Source: Dipteronia dyeriana (lineage: Eukaryota; Streptophyta; Magnoliopsida; Sapindales; Sapindaceae). From it: 64,000 nt of DNA. The position numbers and the translations under genes were made by a program. The notes beneath the pieces are model-generated. The model was not told where the DNA came from, made no database searches, and saw nothing but the letters and a program-made list of their open reading frames with translations. Shown here piece by piece: positions 44,671 through 56,364 of the stretch (position 1 is its first letter; each line of letters starts with the position of its first letter). The stretch spans positions 5,962,001-6,026,000 of the forward strand of contig CM065296.1 of NCBI GenBank assembly GCA_032871835.1. Reading direction: 5' to 3'.

Positions 44671-45924
44671 ATGATTAAAGAAATGTATTCTTTTATGGCT
44701 TCTTTTGTTGAAGGTGAGTCTATTGACTTAGATGATCAAAAAATCAAAGATCTTATTCAAGAAAATGAAAGGATCTCTAAGATCAATAAATCTCTCACTA
44801 AGAAGTTAGAAAATCATGATTGTAGCTCAAAATGTGTTATTGATCTAAATGACAAAATTCTTAATCTTAAGAAAAACTTGATTGATAGCAATGATAGATT
44901 AAGTATTTTGAAGCATGAAATTGAGCAAATAGATGAATCTCTTGATCGTGCTAAGAGAATTGAAAATGTGCTTAGAGCAAAACTAAATGAGCATGAGAAT
45001 CAAGAGAAAGTGCTTAATGACAAACTTAATGAGGCTGAAGAGATGATTAACAAGATGTTATCTAGCTTTAACAAAGTGAAAGCTCTCATTAAGGTTGGAA
45101 AGCCTTCAAGGGATAAAAGAGGTTTAGGATATGTTAATGAAAAATCAACTCCTTCATCTAACAAATCTACTTTTGTCAAAGCTTGTAGCAATTTAAATGT
45201 AGGTACACTCTCTAACGGTAAAGCCATGAATGCTACCGGAGGTGCCTCAACATCAACAATGAAAGTCAAGGAAAAGACTCAACAATGCCAAAGACAAGCT
45301 ACATCATCATCAAATGCAAAAGGCAAGACATCTAGTGTTGCACGCCAAAGAGGTAAAAATGTGAGAAGGAAAAATGATTTGAATGCTCAAGCAAATGGTA
45401 AAATTCTCAAATTCATACCTATTTGTCATTATTACAATATGGTAGGACACATAAGACCTAGATGTTATGAATACATTCATATATGTAGAATTGCCAATGA
45501 TTTGCATGATATGTCTTTGAATGGTCCTAGGCAATCATCCATGTATGGATCTAGAATTAGACATAAGAAGACCTTGGAAAAGCATGTTGAGAATAAATGT
45601 GTTGATGATTTGTTTGTTAAATCTTGTGTTGTGCCTCGTTCTACTATTCATAAGAAAGTTGGTAATGCTTTGTTTGATTTGTTTGAAAATGTGACTAATG
45701 GAGTCAATGTGCCTAAAAACAAGTCAAAGCATGTAAATAAAAGTAGGAATGAGAAACTTGTCAAGAAAGTTTGGGTTAAGAAAGACACAACAAAATGTTT
45801 GGTTGCACAATATGCTTTAAGAGCTAATTCATCCTATTGTTGGTACCTAGATAGCGGTTGCTCTAGGAATATGACCGGTAGCAAGAAATTCTTTAAGAAT
45901 CTTGTTATGAATGATGGTGGATGA
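44671..45924 (+). pseudogene. SIRE-type gag C-terminal part and start of protease
   Basis: I use the ATG at 44671, since the upstream extension starts at a GTG. The first 130 residues are a Leu/Lys/Glu-rich coiled coil (LIQENERISKINKSLTKKL). KPSRDKRGLGY and a basic Ser/Asn-rich linker follow. A metal-binding motif CHYYNMVGHIRPRC has its second Cys as Tyr. The protease starts WYLDSGCSRNMTG (catalytic DSG). A TGA at 45922 ends it in the middle of the protease. The UBN2 Gag core and the true zinc knuckle that normally precede the coiled coil are absent, so the 5' part of gag is deleted. Confidence 0.8.
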
Positions 45925-47291
45925 GTTACATTTGGTGATGGCACTAAAAAACAAGTTCTAGGCAAGGGAACAATTTGTATCCCCGGATTGTCTAAACTTC
46001 GTGACACCTTGTATGTAGATGATCTACAAGCTAATCTAATAAGCATCACTCACTTGTGTGAAATGTTTAAAGAAGTTAGCTTTAACAAGGATGTGTGCAC
46101 GATAATTGATAAAAAGGGAAAAATTGTTTTGAAAGTCAAAAGGTCTTCGGACAATTGCTATTGTTTAGAGGTTGATCCACTAACATGTAATATGGCACAT
46201 GAGTGCAACAAGCTTGAATTATGGCATGAAAGATTGGGCCACATGAATTATAAAGATTTAAAGAAGCTTGAAAAATATGACATTGTTAGAGATCTTCCTA
46301 GTCTTGTCAATTGGGTAAACAAACCAAAGTGTCTCATAAAAAGAACACTAATTTTGCTACCAAGAAGCCCTTAGAACTTGTGCATATGGACCTAATGCGA
46401 CCAATTCAAACCGAAAGCATAAATGGCAAGAAATACATTTTTGTATGTGTTGATGACTTTTCTCGGTTTGCTTGGGTATATTTTCTTAGGGACAAGACCG
46501 AAACTTTTGGTTACTTTAAGAAGTTTTATAATCAAGTTAAAAATGAAAAGGGTCTTAGAATCAAGTATGTCGCATTAGGAGTGATCATGGGAGTGAATTT
46601 GAAAATGCTAGATTTAGTGAGTTTTGTGATGATTATGGGATTTCACATGAGTTCTCGGCTCCTAGAACTCCTCAACAAAATGGTATTGTTGAGAGGAAGA
46701 ATCGTGTCTTGCAAGAGATGGCTAGGGTCATGCTCAATAGCAAGAAAGTCCCTAGAAATCTTTGGGCCGAAGCGGTCAATACCACATGCTATGTCACTAA
46801 TAGAGTTTTTAGAAAGCCCGTCACAAAACAAACCTCCTTATGAACTTTGGAAGGGCAAGAAGCCCAATGTGAGTTACTTCCACACTTTTGGGAGTAAGTG
46901 TTTTATTTTGAATGATAGAGATCACTTAGGAAAGTTTGATGCTAAAAGTGATATTGGTCTCTTTCTTGGGTATGCTAATAATAATCGTGTATATAGAGTG
47001 TTCAATTTGAAAACTAAGACTATTATGGAATCTATTAATGTGAAAATAGATGATCTTAGCATGCTTGATTTTAGTGATAATCATGGTGTCAATGAACCTA
47101 AAGAACATTTGTTAAATGACACTAAAACACCTATTGATGTGACTAGTTGTGATGAAAGCGAGTCTAGTCATAATGATGAGAATGGTAGTGTTACTAGAGA
47201 AGAAAGTCAAGAGTTAGAAAATGATTTGAATGATGACCAACAAGATGTTGAAAATTCCAATTCTAGACTTAGAAACATGCATTACCAATAA
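45925..47291 (+). pseudogene. SIRE-type protease end, pre-integrase and integrase
   Basis: It continues VTFGDGTKKQVLGKG and TLYVDDLQANLISITHLC. The pre-integrase motif LELWHERLGHMNYKDLKKL and a frameshift near 46312 follow. Integrase then starts GKQTKVSHKK, with LELVHMDLMRP (first Asp), RSDHGSEFENA (second Asp, in a shifted frame from 46568) and QQNGIVERKNRV (Glu, also shifted). The frame returns near 46825 with NKPPYELWKGKKPNVSYF and FGSKCFILNDRDHLGKFD. The last 80 residues are acidic. All three catalytic residues can be read, but three frames are needed. Confidence 0.85.
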
Positions 47292-48905
47292 GACATCATA
47301 GGTGATTTGAATGAAGGGGTTAGAACTAGAAGGCAACTAGCTAACCAAATTTCATATGCTTGCTACACTTCTCAAATTGAGCCCAAAAATAATAATGAAG
47401 AAATTATTGATGAATATTAGGTTAATGCCATGCAAGAAGAACTAAATCAATTTGAGAGGAATGAAGTATGGTCCTTAGTTCCTAGACCAAGAGATATCAA
47501 TGTGATTGGTACAAAATGGGTGTTTAGGAATAAGACCGATGAATGTGGCAAGATAGTGAGAAATAAAGCAAGACTAGTGGCTCAAGGATACACTCATGTT
47601 GAGGGTGTAGACTTTGATGAGACTTTTGCACCCGTTGCACGTCTTGAGTCTATTAGGCTTTTGTTGTCCATTGCACGTCTTAAAAAATTCAAATTGTTTC
47701 AAATGGATGTCAAAAATGCCTTTCTCAATGGATACCTTCAAGAAGAAGTGTATGTTGAACAACCTAAAGGTTTTGTAGACCCAGACTCTCCTAATCATGT
47801 GTTTAAGTTGAAAAAGGCTCTTTATGGCCTTAAGCAAGCCCCTAGAGCTTGGTATGATATGTTGACTCAATATCTTATTGAAAACCAATATAGGAGAGGT
47901 GGTATTGATAGAACATTATTTGTCAAGCAGTATAACAATGGCATTTTTGTTGCACAAATATATGTTGATGATATAGTGTTTGGGTCTACATGTAAAACCA
48001 AGGTTGATAATTTTGTGAATGTTATGTCAAGAGAATTTGAGATGAGTATGGTAGGTGAACTCAATTACATTCTAGGCATGCAAGTGAAACAATCTAGCAA
48101 TGGTATCGTGTTGTCACAATCTAAGTATGCTAGAAATCTTGTTAAGAAATTTGGAATTGAAAGTGGAAAAGAATTTGAAACACCTATGAGTACAACTTTA
48201 AAACTTGACAAAGATGAAAAAGGAAAAAAATGTTGATCAAAGTCTCTATAGGAGCATGATAGGTAGCCTTCTCTACCTAACGGCAAGTAGGCCGGATATT
48301 TGTTTTAGTGTAGGTTGTGTGCTAGGTTTCAAGCTAATTCAAAAGAATCTCACTTGAAAGCCGTTAAAAGAATCATTAGGTATATAAAAGGAAGACATAA
48401 TCTTGGTTTATTCTATTCCTTTGATACTAATGATATTCTTGTTGGCTATTGTGATGTGGATTGGGCGGGAAACATTGATGATCGTAATAGCACATCGGGC
48501 GGTTGGTTTTACTTGGGGAATAATTTAATTGCTTGGCTAAGTAAGAAACAAAATTCTGTCTCTCTTTCATCATCCGAAGCTGAGTAAATTGCGGCCGGAA
48601 GTGCTTGCACACAACTTCTATGGATGAAACAAATTCTCAATGATTATGAGATAAATCAAGGTAAAATGACTCTCTATTGTGATAATATGAGTGCCATTAA
48701 CATCTCTAAAAATCCGGTTCAACACTCACGCACAAAGCATATAGACATTAGGAATCATTTCATTAGAAAACTAGTTGAACATTCAATAGTAACTCTTGAA
48801 CATATGCCTACTAAGAATCAACTTACGGACTTGTTCACAAAGCCCTTGGACAAAGAGAGATTTGTATCTCTTAGAAGATCCATTGGCATGATTTGTGTTG
48901 ATTAA
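47292..48905 (+). pseudogene. SIRE-type reverse transcriptase and RNase H
   Basis: The open part 47430-48236 has [63 protein letters not shown] and the catalytic [12 protein letters not shown] one-base slip in an A-rich run (about 48225) leads to SLYRSMIGSLLYLTASRPDI. RNase H follows: GYCDVDWAGNIDDRNSTSG, NSVSLSSSEAE with a stop at 48585, LYCDNMSAINISKNPVQHSRTKHIDI and TDLFTKPLDKERF. The end is a stop at 48903. Two stops lie upstream at 47290 and 47418. It is the best preserved pol segment in the window. Confidence 0.9.
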
Positions 48906-50372
48906 TGCTTGTGTGTGGTTATGAGTGGCTTGATAAGCAAAACTATATTGTATATCTGTTTCTTTGAGAGCTACTCATGTGAAAAGTAATGATCTTGATG
49001 AAATAGCTTTTATTGCTTCTAGATCATGCACTTAAGTCTTTGTAATTTTTTTTTTCAAAAGTGCACAAATGCTTCTCTTATATGTTTAAGTTTGAGTAAT
49101 TGAGTTTGAAAGCATGTAGATTATGGATGCATCATGAAGTTCATTGTCTAGTACATGATAGATGACCTATGGTTAGTATCCATTTTGCTTCGACATCTAC
49201 ATAGAACTCAACGAGCACCTTCATGGAAAGGGCTACACACCTTGGTTGTGAAGCCGCCTAATGTAGGAAAAGGCTACACCATTGTGATGAGTGAAAGCCA
49301 TCATGAAGAGTATATGTTTATGTTAGAAAAATCAAAGAAGTGTTGAAAAAGAATCATTTAAAAAAAATCTTTGATACAAAGCCTAAAAAGAAATGGAGTA
49401 TAGTTGAAAATTGTGATTGCTCGGGTTGAAAAACAGAAATGAAATAACGAGGCACATGCACACACACTCTCATATGTTGAAATCTATTCTCTTAAAAGCA
49501 AAAATCCGGATGATAATCGATTTGACCTTGATTGGAAAAGCTTTAGATGGATAGGTGTTGAAACGGTTTGCATGTTGATATCACAATAACTCCTTTTGTA
49601 TACGCTAGAAGCATTTTTTCACACACACACATTTTTGCTTAATGTGCTTGATTCATTAGCAATGAGATATTATCTTTGAGAGAATAATAAAAATCTATGA
49701 TTCTCTTGTTAACTTTGAAAAACAATGGTTTACTATCTTTTATTGCTTGAAATGTGTGATTGTGTGAGTCCCTTGTGAACAAGTTTACTTGCTTAATAAT
49801 ATGTGGAGCATATGTTAAGGGGGAGCTTAGTTTGTTAAACTTAGTTCTCTATACAACTTGTTTTCTCACTATCTCATGATTTCATTGTGCATCCCTTATA
49901 CCCTTGTTGGTATTTTCACTTGGCATTTATCTTTCTCTAGGTTGTGTAATATCTTTTTGTCTATTCCTTGTCAAAAAGGGGGAGAAAGTGTTTCCCACAC
50001 CATGATACTTACTTTTGATGTAAAGGAGAGACAATCCATTAAGGGGGAGAAATTTTATCTTTATGGGAGAAAGTAAGAGGGAGAAATTTTTTGTGTTCGC
50101 ATGAGATAAGAAGTGTTAAGGGATATTTTGTTTGGCATTCGTATATTGTTTGTTTATCTCACCTATCTTCTTTGTAGAAGATTTCTTTTGGTTGTTCTTG
50201 TCTCACAGGTGCTTTGAATGTGTGAAGATATTCTTGAAGATTCATGAAGACATTTTAGTCTAGGAATACCTCTTTGTAATGTGAGGATGTGAGAATGCAA
50301 TCAACATTGATTATGAGAGATCATTGTATGGTGAGGTAGAGGTTTTGTCATGGAAAAGCCAAAGGGGGAGAT
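48906..50372 (+). other. Post-pol region of the SIRE-type element with repeated polypurine tracts
   Basis: SIRE-type elements often carry an env-like ORF here, but only a 72-codon ORF (49858-50076) remains and I see no glycoprotein features. Purine tracts of AAGGGGGAG type stand at about 49817, 49973, 50040, 50064-50087 and 50361-50372. The last one abuts the 3' LTR and is the functional polypurine tract. Confidence 0.7.
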
Positions 50373-52549
50373 TGTTAGGTTCTAGATTTGTGTTGGTTTG
50401 ATTCCATAACAAAACTTCATTTCTTTGTAATGCTTAGTTGCTTAAGTGGTTCGTGATGATAATAACTTCAAGGAAGAAAAGCAACTTCTCATGATGCAAA
50501 GTTCGTCTTCAAGAGGATTGGTACTATTCTTGGATGCTAAGGTATCGAGATCTTTCTTCCTCTTGCAAGGCGTAGGCGAACACACACACAATTCATTCAT
50601 ATGTGTCCCTGCTTAGTTATGCATCATTATATACGCACACACACACACACACAATTCATATATTTGTATCCCTGCATCGTAGCGCATCATTTGGTAAAAC
50701 ACATTCACACACTTGAAGTTGAATGCTCATGCATTGGTATGAAAGTAACATGTTTTGGAAAATGCATGATTGGAGATTATCTCTATGTAGTTTGCATTCT
50801 TGTGTGAAATGTGTTTATTTGTTTATATGTTTGTATAACATGGATCTTGAACTTGATTTTAGTCTTAGATTGTTCATGATTGAGTTCCGGTCATTTCGGT
50901 TACTCATACTATTGATTTCGAGTTCTAAGTTAAAAGATACTACACTTTCAACTCATGTTGCATACATTGTCTTCGTCTTCATATATCGAGTTGAATTCTT
51001 ATTTTCTGGGTTGAGTATCTTATATGTCCATGACCATGAGGGAGTCTCGGTTATCTTCAAATGGATTCGAATTTGGAGTTCGGAGGCCAAAGAACGGTCG
51101 AAGAACGCGAGAAGAGCTCAATGGGTGAGGTGCGATAGCTTAAGCCATCACCAAGCGCCATCCCGAGATGGCGCGTGGCCATCTCGGCCACAAGAGTGAT
51201 CTGCCCCGAGATGCCTATGCGCAATCTCAGGGAGACACTAATAAATAAGGGCAAAATGATCCTTTTGGCTTTTCAATTTTTAAAACCTCTCATTCCCTCT
51301 CATTTCACAAGATAAGAACAAGTTGAGAAATTGAAGAACAAGTGCAAAATTTTTCTCTTAACATTTTGATTTTTATTTTTATGATAAATTCTTCATTTCT
51401 ACTCCAAATCACTTGATTAAAAAACCGATTTTGAGTGTCTTGAAGACTTTTACAAACCCCAATCATTTCCAGAACCAAAGGATGTCTACATTTTTCATTG
51501 TGATCTGATCTTCAGTTCGTGATTGCATCCTTGTTGGTAAAATCTTCTTCTTCTTAGTTTTCTTCTTAGATCTTCTTATTGATTGATGTTATTTGATTAA
51601 GAAGCATGACTAGGATTATTTTGATTTCATTGTGTGGTTTGTTGATTTGATTTTCAAGTTTAGCTAGATTTATGATATATTGAATGATTTGTGCTAAACT
51701 TGATAAACATGAAATTGTTTCTAGAAATCCTTTGTTCTTATGCTTGATTGATTGTTTCTAGATCTAATTTCATTTTTCTAAGAACTAGGTTTTGTTTCAA
51801 TTGATGTCTATATTTTCATATCTATGTTCTTAGTTGATAACATGCTTAAGTTGTCTAGATGTATTTGTGATTGATCTTTGAAAGCATAATCTAGTCATCT
51901 AGTTGCATGTCCATAGAATTTGTTGATGATCATTTTCTATGTTGAGTGCTTGTTTGCGTTTTGCATTCATGATCACTTAGATGCCTTGTGAAGAAGTAGA
52001 AAGTCTCATATCTTAGAGTGATTCTTTGATTTGAGCAATTTTAAGTCTTAGCTAGAGTCGGGAGGACTTGGATAGCTAAGCAAGAGGAAGTCTTGACATG
52101 AGGTGTGAAACCTCGGATTGTTGAGCAAGAAAGTCTTGACTAGAGTCGAGAGGACTCGGATAGTTGAGCAAGAAGTCTTGCCTAGGGTCGGGAGGATCCG
52201 GATAGGTGAGCAAGAAATCTTTCTAGAGACAGGGGGTCTTGGATAGGAAGTCGGCTTAGTAGATCACTAGGTTCAAGATAGAGTGAGAGTGAGAGCTTGT
52301 AGAGCATGTGTGATTGCTTGAGTGTGTAACTCTATTTGAAATAGTGGATTTGCTTTTACCGATGGTTGTGGTATAAACACGTGGATATTTCCTTTTTGGA
52401 GGTTTGACCACTTAAATATTGTGTGTCTTTGTTTGCAATTTTCATTAAGCATTGTTAGAATTGCATTGTTTTAGAAGAAGATAAAATTTGGAGCATATAC
52501 CTATTCACCCCCTAGGTATATTCACACTATAAAGATAAAGGGAATTTCA
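50373..52549 (+). mobile_element. 3' LTR of the SIRE-type element
   Basis: 2177 bp from TGTTAGGTTCTAG to GAATTTCA. It aligns throughout with 42413-44593. Visible differences include a longer (CA)n at 50637-50652, loss of the long C run, and point changes in the GC-rich palindrome. The degenerate repeat recurs at 52045-52250. Confidence 0.9.
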
Positions 52550-52554
52550 GATTA

Positions 52555-52752
52555 TCATTGTCAAGCTCGTCAATCATCCTACGGAAGGAACCCACTTTAA
52601 AGAGGCCATTGGAGAAAAATTTCCAAGTAATGGAATCTTTAATAAAACTTCGGATCTTGATGTCACCCAGGAAAGATAGAAAATTGTTCCATTGATCTTT
52701 CTCCCAATCAAACAGTGGCCTTATCAATTTGATATCCCACTTCCAAGACAGA
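52555..52752 (-). pseudogene. L1 element (minus), middle piece
   Basis: The minus-strand reading KWDIKLIRPLFDWEKDQWNN...WKFFSNGLFKVGSFRRM is the linker between L1 reverse transcriptase and the zf-RVT domain. Its downstream continuation is at 42407, with the frame kept if one TSD copy is removed. Its upstream continuation is at 53728. Confidence 0.75.
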
Positions 52753-53728
52753 CCATGTATGTTTCTTTCAGTGCTCAGATTAGGATTTTGTGGAGAGCTG
52801 CTAATTATGCGGTGGTTTGAAGTGTATGGTATTCCCGTAACCAGTGGATTTTTAAAGATAAATCTGTTGATTTTAGGGTTTCTTTATCTCTAGTGTGGCG
52901 CTCTGTTTATGATGCAACCCTTTTGGGGATCAGATATATGCGTAACTGTGTTGATGATCTATTTAATCTTTATCGGTTTGGTTTATATGGTCGTCCTGGT
53001 AAGGCTCCGGTTATTAGGAGTGTGGTTTGGTCACCTCTGGCTCCATGATAGATCAAGGTTAGCACAGATGGTGCTACCTTGGGTTCGCCAGGTGTTGAAG
53101 GTTGTGGTGGTATTTTTGGACTTGCAGATCATTTGTTTAGGCTTGTTTCATGGTCCCTATTGGTCATGTTTTTCCTTTTGAGGCTGAGCTCGTTGTAGCT
53201 TATTTAGCCATCAATTATGCTTGGAATTTTGGTTGGCACAGGATCTTGCTCGAGAGTGATTCTTCTTATGTTGTGTAGCTTTTTTTGGTTCGGTCAGATC
53301 AGGTTACCTGGCATGTTCGTCAAGCTTGGTAGCGTTGCCTTCATCAGATCTCACATACGGAGTTTCAGGTTTCTCATATATTTAGGGAAGGTAATCAAGT
53401 GGCGGATGCTCTCTCTAAGCACGCTTTGGGTCTATCTTCTGATTCCTAGTGGTCTTCCACTCCTTCATTCTATTCTTTATTAGTTGGTTATGATTGTATG
53501 GGTATAGAGTCATTTAGATTTTCCTAGCTTTATTTTTCTTGTGTGGCTTACGTGCCTTTGGATTTTTTTTTGGGTTGCGTCCTCTAGTTTGTGATGTATT
53601 ACTATTACTTTTGTTACTCTTTTTCTTTATTTATAAATTTTCAAATTTTGCCAAGGGTTTTTCAGCATATGATCTCTTGTGATGCTTTTTCCCCTTAGGT
53701 CAGTCCAATTTCATAAAAAAAAAAAACC
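52753..53728 (+). pseudogene. Second L1 tail, inserted into the minus-strand L1
   Basis: 5'-truncated plus-strand L1. The reading includes VWRSVYDATLLGIRYM and, near 53055, KVSTDGATLGSPGVEGCGG (RNase H start). EAELVVAYLAINYAWNFG, LLESDSSYVV and FREGNQVADALSKHALGL follow at 53390-53440. The 3' UTR ends in 11-12 A (about 53716-53727). Stops and a shifted frame are present. ACCATG before and ACCACG after may be a short imperfect TSD. Confidence 0.75.
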
Positions 53729-55310
53729 ACGCTAGTACCTAAACTTCCTCACTTCCAAAGGTAAACATTCTATGATAAATATCTTTTAGCGGTCTCACCT
53801 CCACTTCAATATCGTTCTAGAAGTCCATATTATCCTCACATCTAAGGACCATGTTCAAACCTTCATTAAGTAACAGAGCAATGCTTGAACAAGGCTTCAA
53901 CAACTTGAAAACAATCTTGACAAAGAAAGAACTTGCAACCTTACTCTGCCAATTCCAAGACATCCCACACCCTCCAACTTGATACTTTGCACAAACCAAT
54001 TTTTTCCACAACGAAGACTCCTCACGCCCAAACCTCCACACCCATATGGCTAACAAACCATTAGTTTTAACAAGCATTCTCCTAATACTGAAACCCCCAT
54101 TTGCTTTGCTTTTACAATCAGTCACCCAATCAATAGCATGAATCTTCCTTTTTTCAATCCCATCTCTCCAAAAGAAATTACGTTGAAGTTTCTCAATTTT
54201 CCAAGCAGCTTCCACCAGCATTTTAAAAACGGATATAAATTAAGTTGGAATACTACTTAAGCCCAATTTAATCAAAACCAAATGCCGCTCTTTTGACAGA
54301 AACCTTCTCTTCCAAGGATCTAGCTGATCCTCAACCTTTTTCAAAACCGGATCCCAAAAAGCTTTCAAACTTGGCCTAGCCCCTAGCGGAAGGCCAAGAT
54401 AAGTAAGAGGAAATTTACCTTTTCTACACTTCAAAGCCTCTGCCCAACAAGGCTCCTCTCTCGCAGAATGACACATCCTCCCAATGTAAGTTTTGAAGAA
54501 ATTAATCTTACGGCCTGAACTTAAATCAAAGCATCTAAGGATTCTTTTCAAATGAAGTAGATAATCCAATTTAGGCTTGATGAAGTAAATCGTATCATCG
54601 GCAAATTGTAAATGTCTCAAATGTAACCCATTGTTGCCAAATCTAACTCCCTGCAAAAGACCTAGATCAGTTGCCTTGATCAATAAATGACTCAAACCTT
54701 TTATGACTAAATTGAATAAAAAAGGAGACAACGGGTCCCCTTGCCTCAGGCCTCTTTCGATAGCAAACAGAAGAGTTGAACTTCCGTTAACAAGAACCGC
54801 CATGTTCGATGAAGAAATACACCACTGAATCCATTGTCTCCAACGTAAGCCAAAACCCATTCCTTCCATCATAGCATCTAAGAAGTCAAAGTCCACACAA
54901 TCATATGCCTTTTCAAAATCAATTTTCACAGTAAGACCTCCTTCTGTCTCTCTCCTCCAACTATGGATTACCTCTTCCGCTATCACAAAACCGTCCACCA
55001 ATTGATGATTTTGAATGAACGCCATCTGAGATTCACTATAATCGTGTTCATCAATTTCTTGATATGATTAGCAAGAATCTTGGCTAAAATCTTATACATA
55101 GAACCAACCAAGCTTATCGGGCGAAACTCTTTCATAGAAGTAGGCTTGCTAACTTTTGGAATGAGAGTTATGAAGGTGTTGTTCAACTCCTTAACAATAG
55201 AACCATTCCTATCAAATTCATGTAAGAACTTCGTAAAGTCATCTCTCACCACAACCCAAATAGCTTTAATAAAATTCGGATTCATCCTATCGGGCCCCGC
55301 CTCTTGTGTT
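53729..55310 (-). pseudogene. L1 element (minus), reverse transcriptase part
   Basis: It starts on the right with GPDRMNPNFIKAIW and proceeds through LNNTFITLIPKVSKP and FRPISLVGSMYKILAKILANHI (55285-54983). GGLTVKIDFEKAYDCVDFDFL, RGLRQGDPLSPFLF and the catalytic LQFADDTIYFI follow in the open part 55025-54240. AAWKIEKLQRNFFWRDG and LAIWVWRFGREESSLW lie at 54221-53817. The endonuclease domain is missing, so the insertion is 5'-truncated at about 55310. TGTTTAATTGC beside the poly(A) (41173-41185) and TGTTTGTAATTAGC at the truncated end (about 55309-55322) may be the TSD. Confidence 0.85.
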
Positions 55311-55322
55311 TGTAATTAGCCT

Positions 55323-55611
55323 CTAATGTTGTAATTTAATTTGATGGGTGGGTAGTACCAGACATTCTTGTAATAATAAACAGTTCATCAAGTTATTCTT
55401 TCAAATTACTTGGCCCGCTCTATATCCAACTTAATAAATTGAATTTTAGTAACACCCAAATAACTGAACAGATCAAAATGCAAAGGCTTGGAAAAATACA
55501 CGGCTAAAATCAAAGGCTAAAGTTTTTTTTTTAATTATTATTATTGTTGTGTGAGTAAATGGTATTTTTGTCGAAAATATATTTTTAGTATTTTTTTAGA
55601 AGCATTTTTAG
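55323..55611. other. Stretch without a recognised gene
   Basis: AT-rich with a T-rich run near 55523. If the L1 TSD is right, this would be the original 3' flank of the 4CL-like gene, separated from it by 14 kb of insertions. Confidence 0.4.
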
Positions 55612-56356
55612 TAGGGGTCAAAAAACCACCAAACCGAACCAACCTGCCTAACTCAATCCAAACTTTATGGGTTGTTTCGGTTTCACAAATAAAAAATTTA
55701 TTAATCAGTTTGTCATTTAGCAAACCAATCAAAGATCAGTTTGGTTCGGTTTGGGTTGTTAAAAATAAAATTCATATAACCCAAACCAACCCATACATTT
55801 ATTAAAATCAAATCAACATTTCATGGGGTTTTGTAACTTTTATTTATACTTATTTGCTCCTCATTTAAATAAGTTGTTTTTTCTTATTCATTATCATCAA
55901 CCATTTGGTATTGTACTACTCATCTTTCTTTTATATATTATATTTATTGACTAAATAAAGTACATTTAATCATCTCTTCCAATGCAGTTTAGAATATGAA
56001 TTTTATTATATTTTATTTTTTATTTTTCTGTTATGATATTTTTTTTGTTAATTTGTTAATTATAAAATATTTTTAATTTTTAAAATAATTAAATAACACC
56101 TATATTTAATATTTTTGTATTTAAACAATTTTTTATAATAATACAAAAAAAAGATTTTTAGGTTCAAACCTAAACCATTTAATCAACCCAGATCAACTCA
56201 AACCAACCCGACTTTTTGTTGGTTTGGTTTGAATCGGTTTGATAAATCATATTGGTTTGGTTGAGGTTGAAAACTTGAAATATAGCCAAACCGATACATA
56301 TCGGTTTGGTTTGACATTGAGCTTCAACCCAAAGCAAATCGAAATGCACACCCCTA
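55612..56356. mobile_element. hAT-type MITE with perfect 8-bp TSD
   Basis: It starts TAGGGGTCAAAAAACC and ends GCACACCCCTA. Flanks ATTTTTAG (55604-55611) and ATTTTTAG (56357-56364) are identical. Subterminal ACCAAACCGAACC/GGTTTGGTT motifs occur at both ends in inverted orientation. AT-rich centre, no transposase. Confidence 0.8.
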
Positions 56357-56364
56357 ATTTTTAG

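Larger units (their letters stand above)
42413..52549 (+). mobile_element. SIRE/Maximus-type Copia element with TSD GATTA
   Basis: 10,137 bp with 2.2-kb LTRs (42413-44593 and 50373-52549), a primer site of the initiator-Met type, gag, pol in Copia order, a 1.5-kb post-pol region and a polypurine tract. GATTA flanks both sides (42408-42412 and 52550-52554). The total length, long LTRs, coiled-coil Gag with CHxxxxxGHIRPxC and several AAGGGGGAG tracts fit the SIRE/Maximus lineage. Frameshifts and stops make it non-autonomous. In the first ~330 bp the LTRs differ at about 5% of sites. Confidence 0.9.

Noticed and set aside
45834..46049. Possible endogenous pararetrovirus sequence among the RT-bearing regions
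   Set aside because: All RT regions are accompanied by LTRs, Copia- or Ty3-type integrase or L1 domains. No movement or coat protein motif was seen.
50723..51199. 158-codon ORF at 50723-51199 and the related ORF at 43097-43351
   Set aside because: Both lie in the LTRs of the SIRE-type element and differ by frameshifts between the copies. Composition is LTR-like.
53217..53483. 88-codon ORF MLGILVGTGS... as a membrane protein gene
   Set aside because: It is a shifted frame of the L1 RNase H. The correct frame shows LLESDSS and ADALSKHA motifs.
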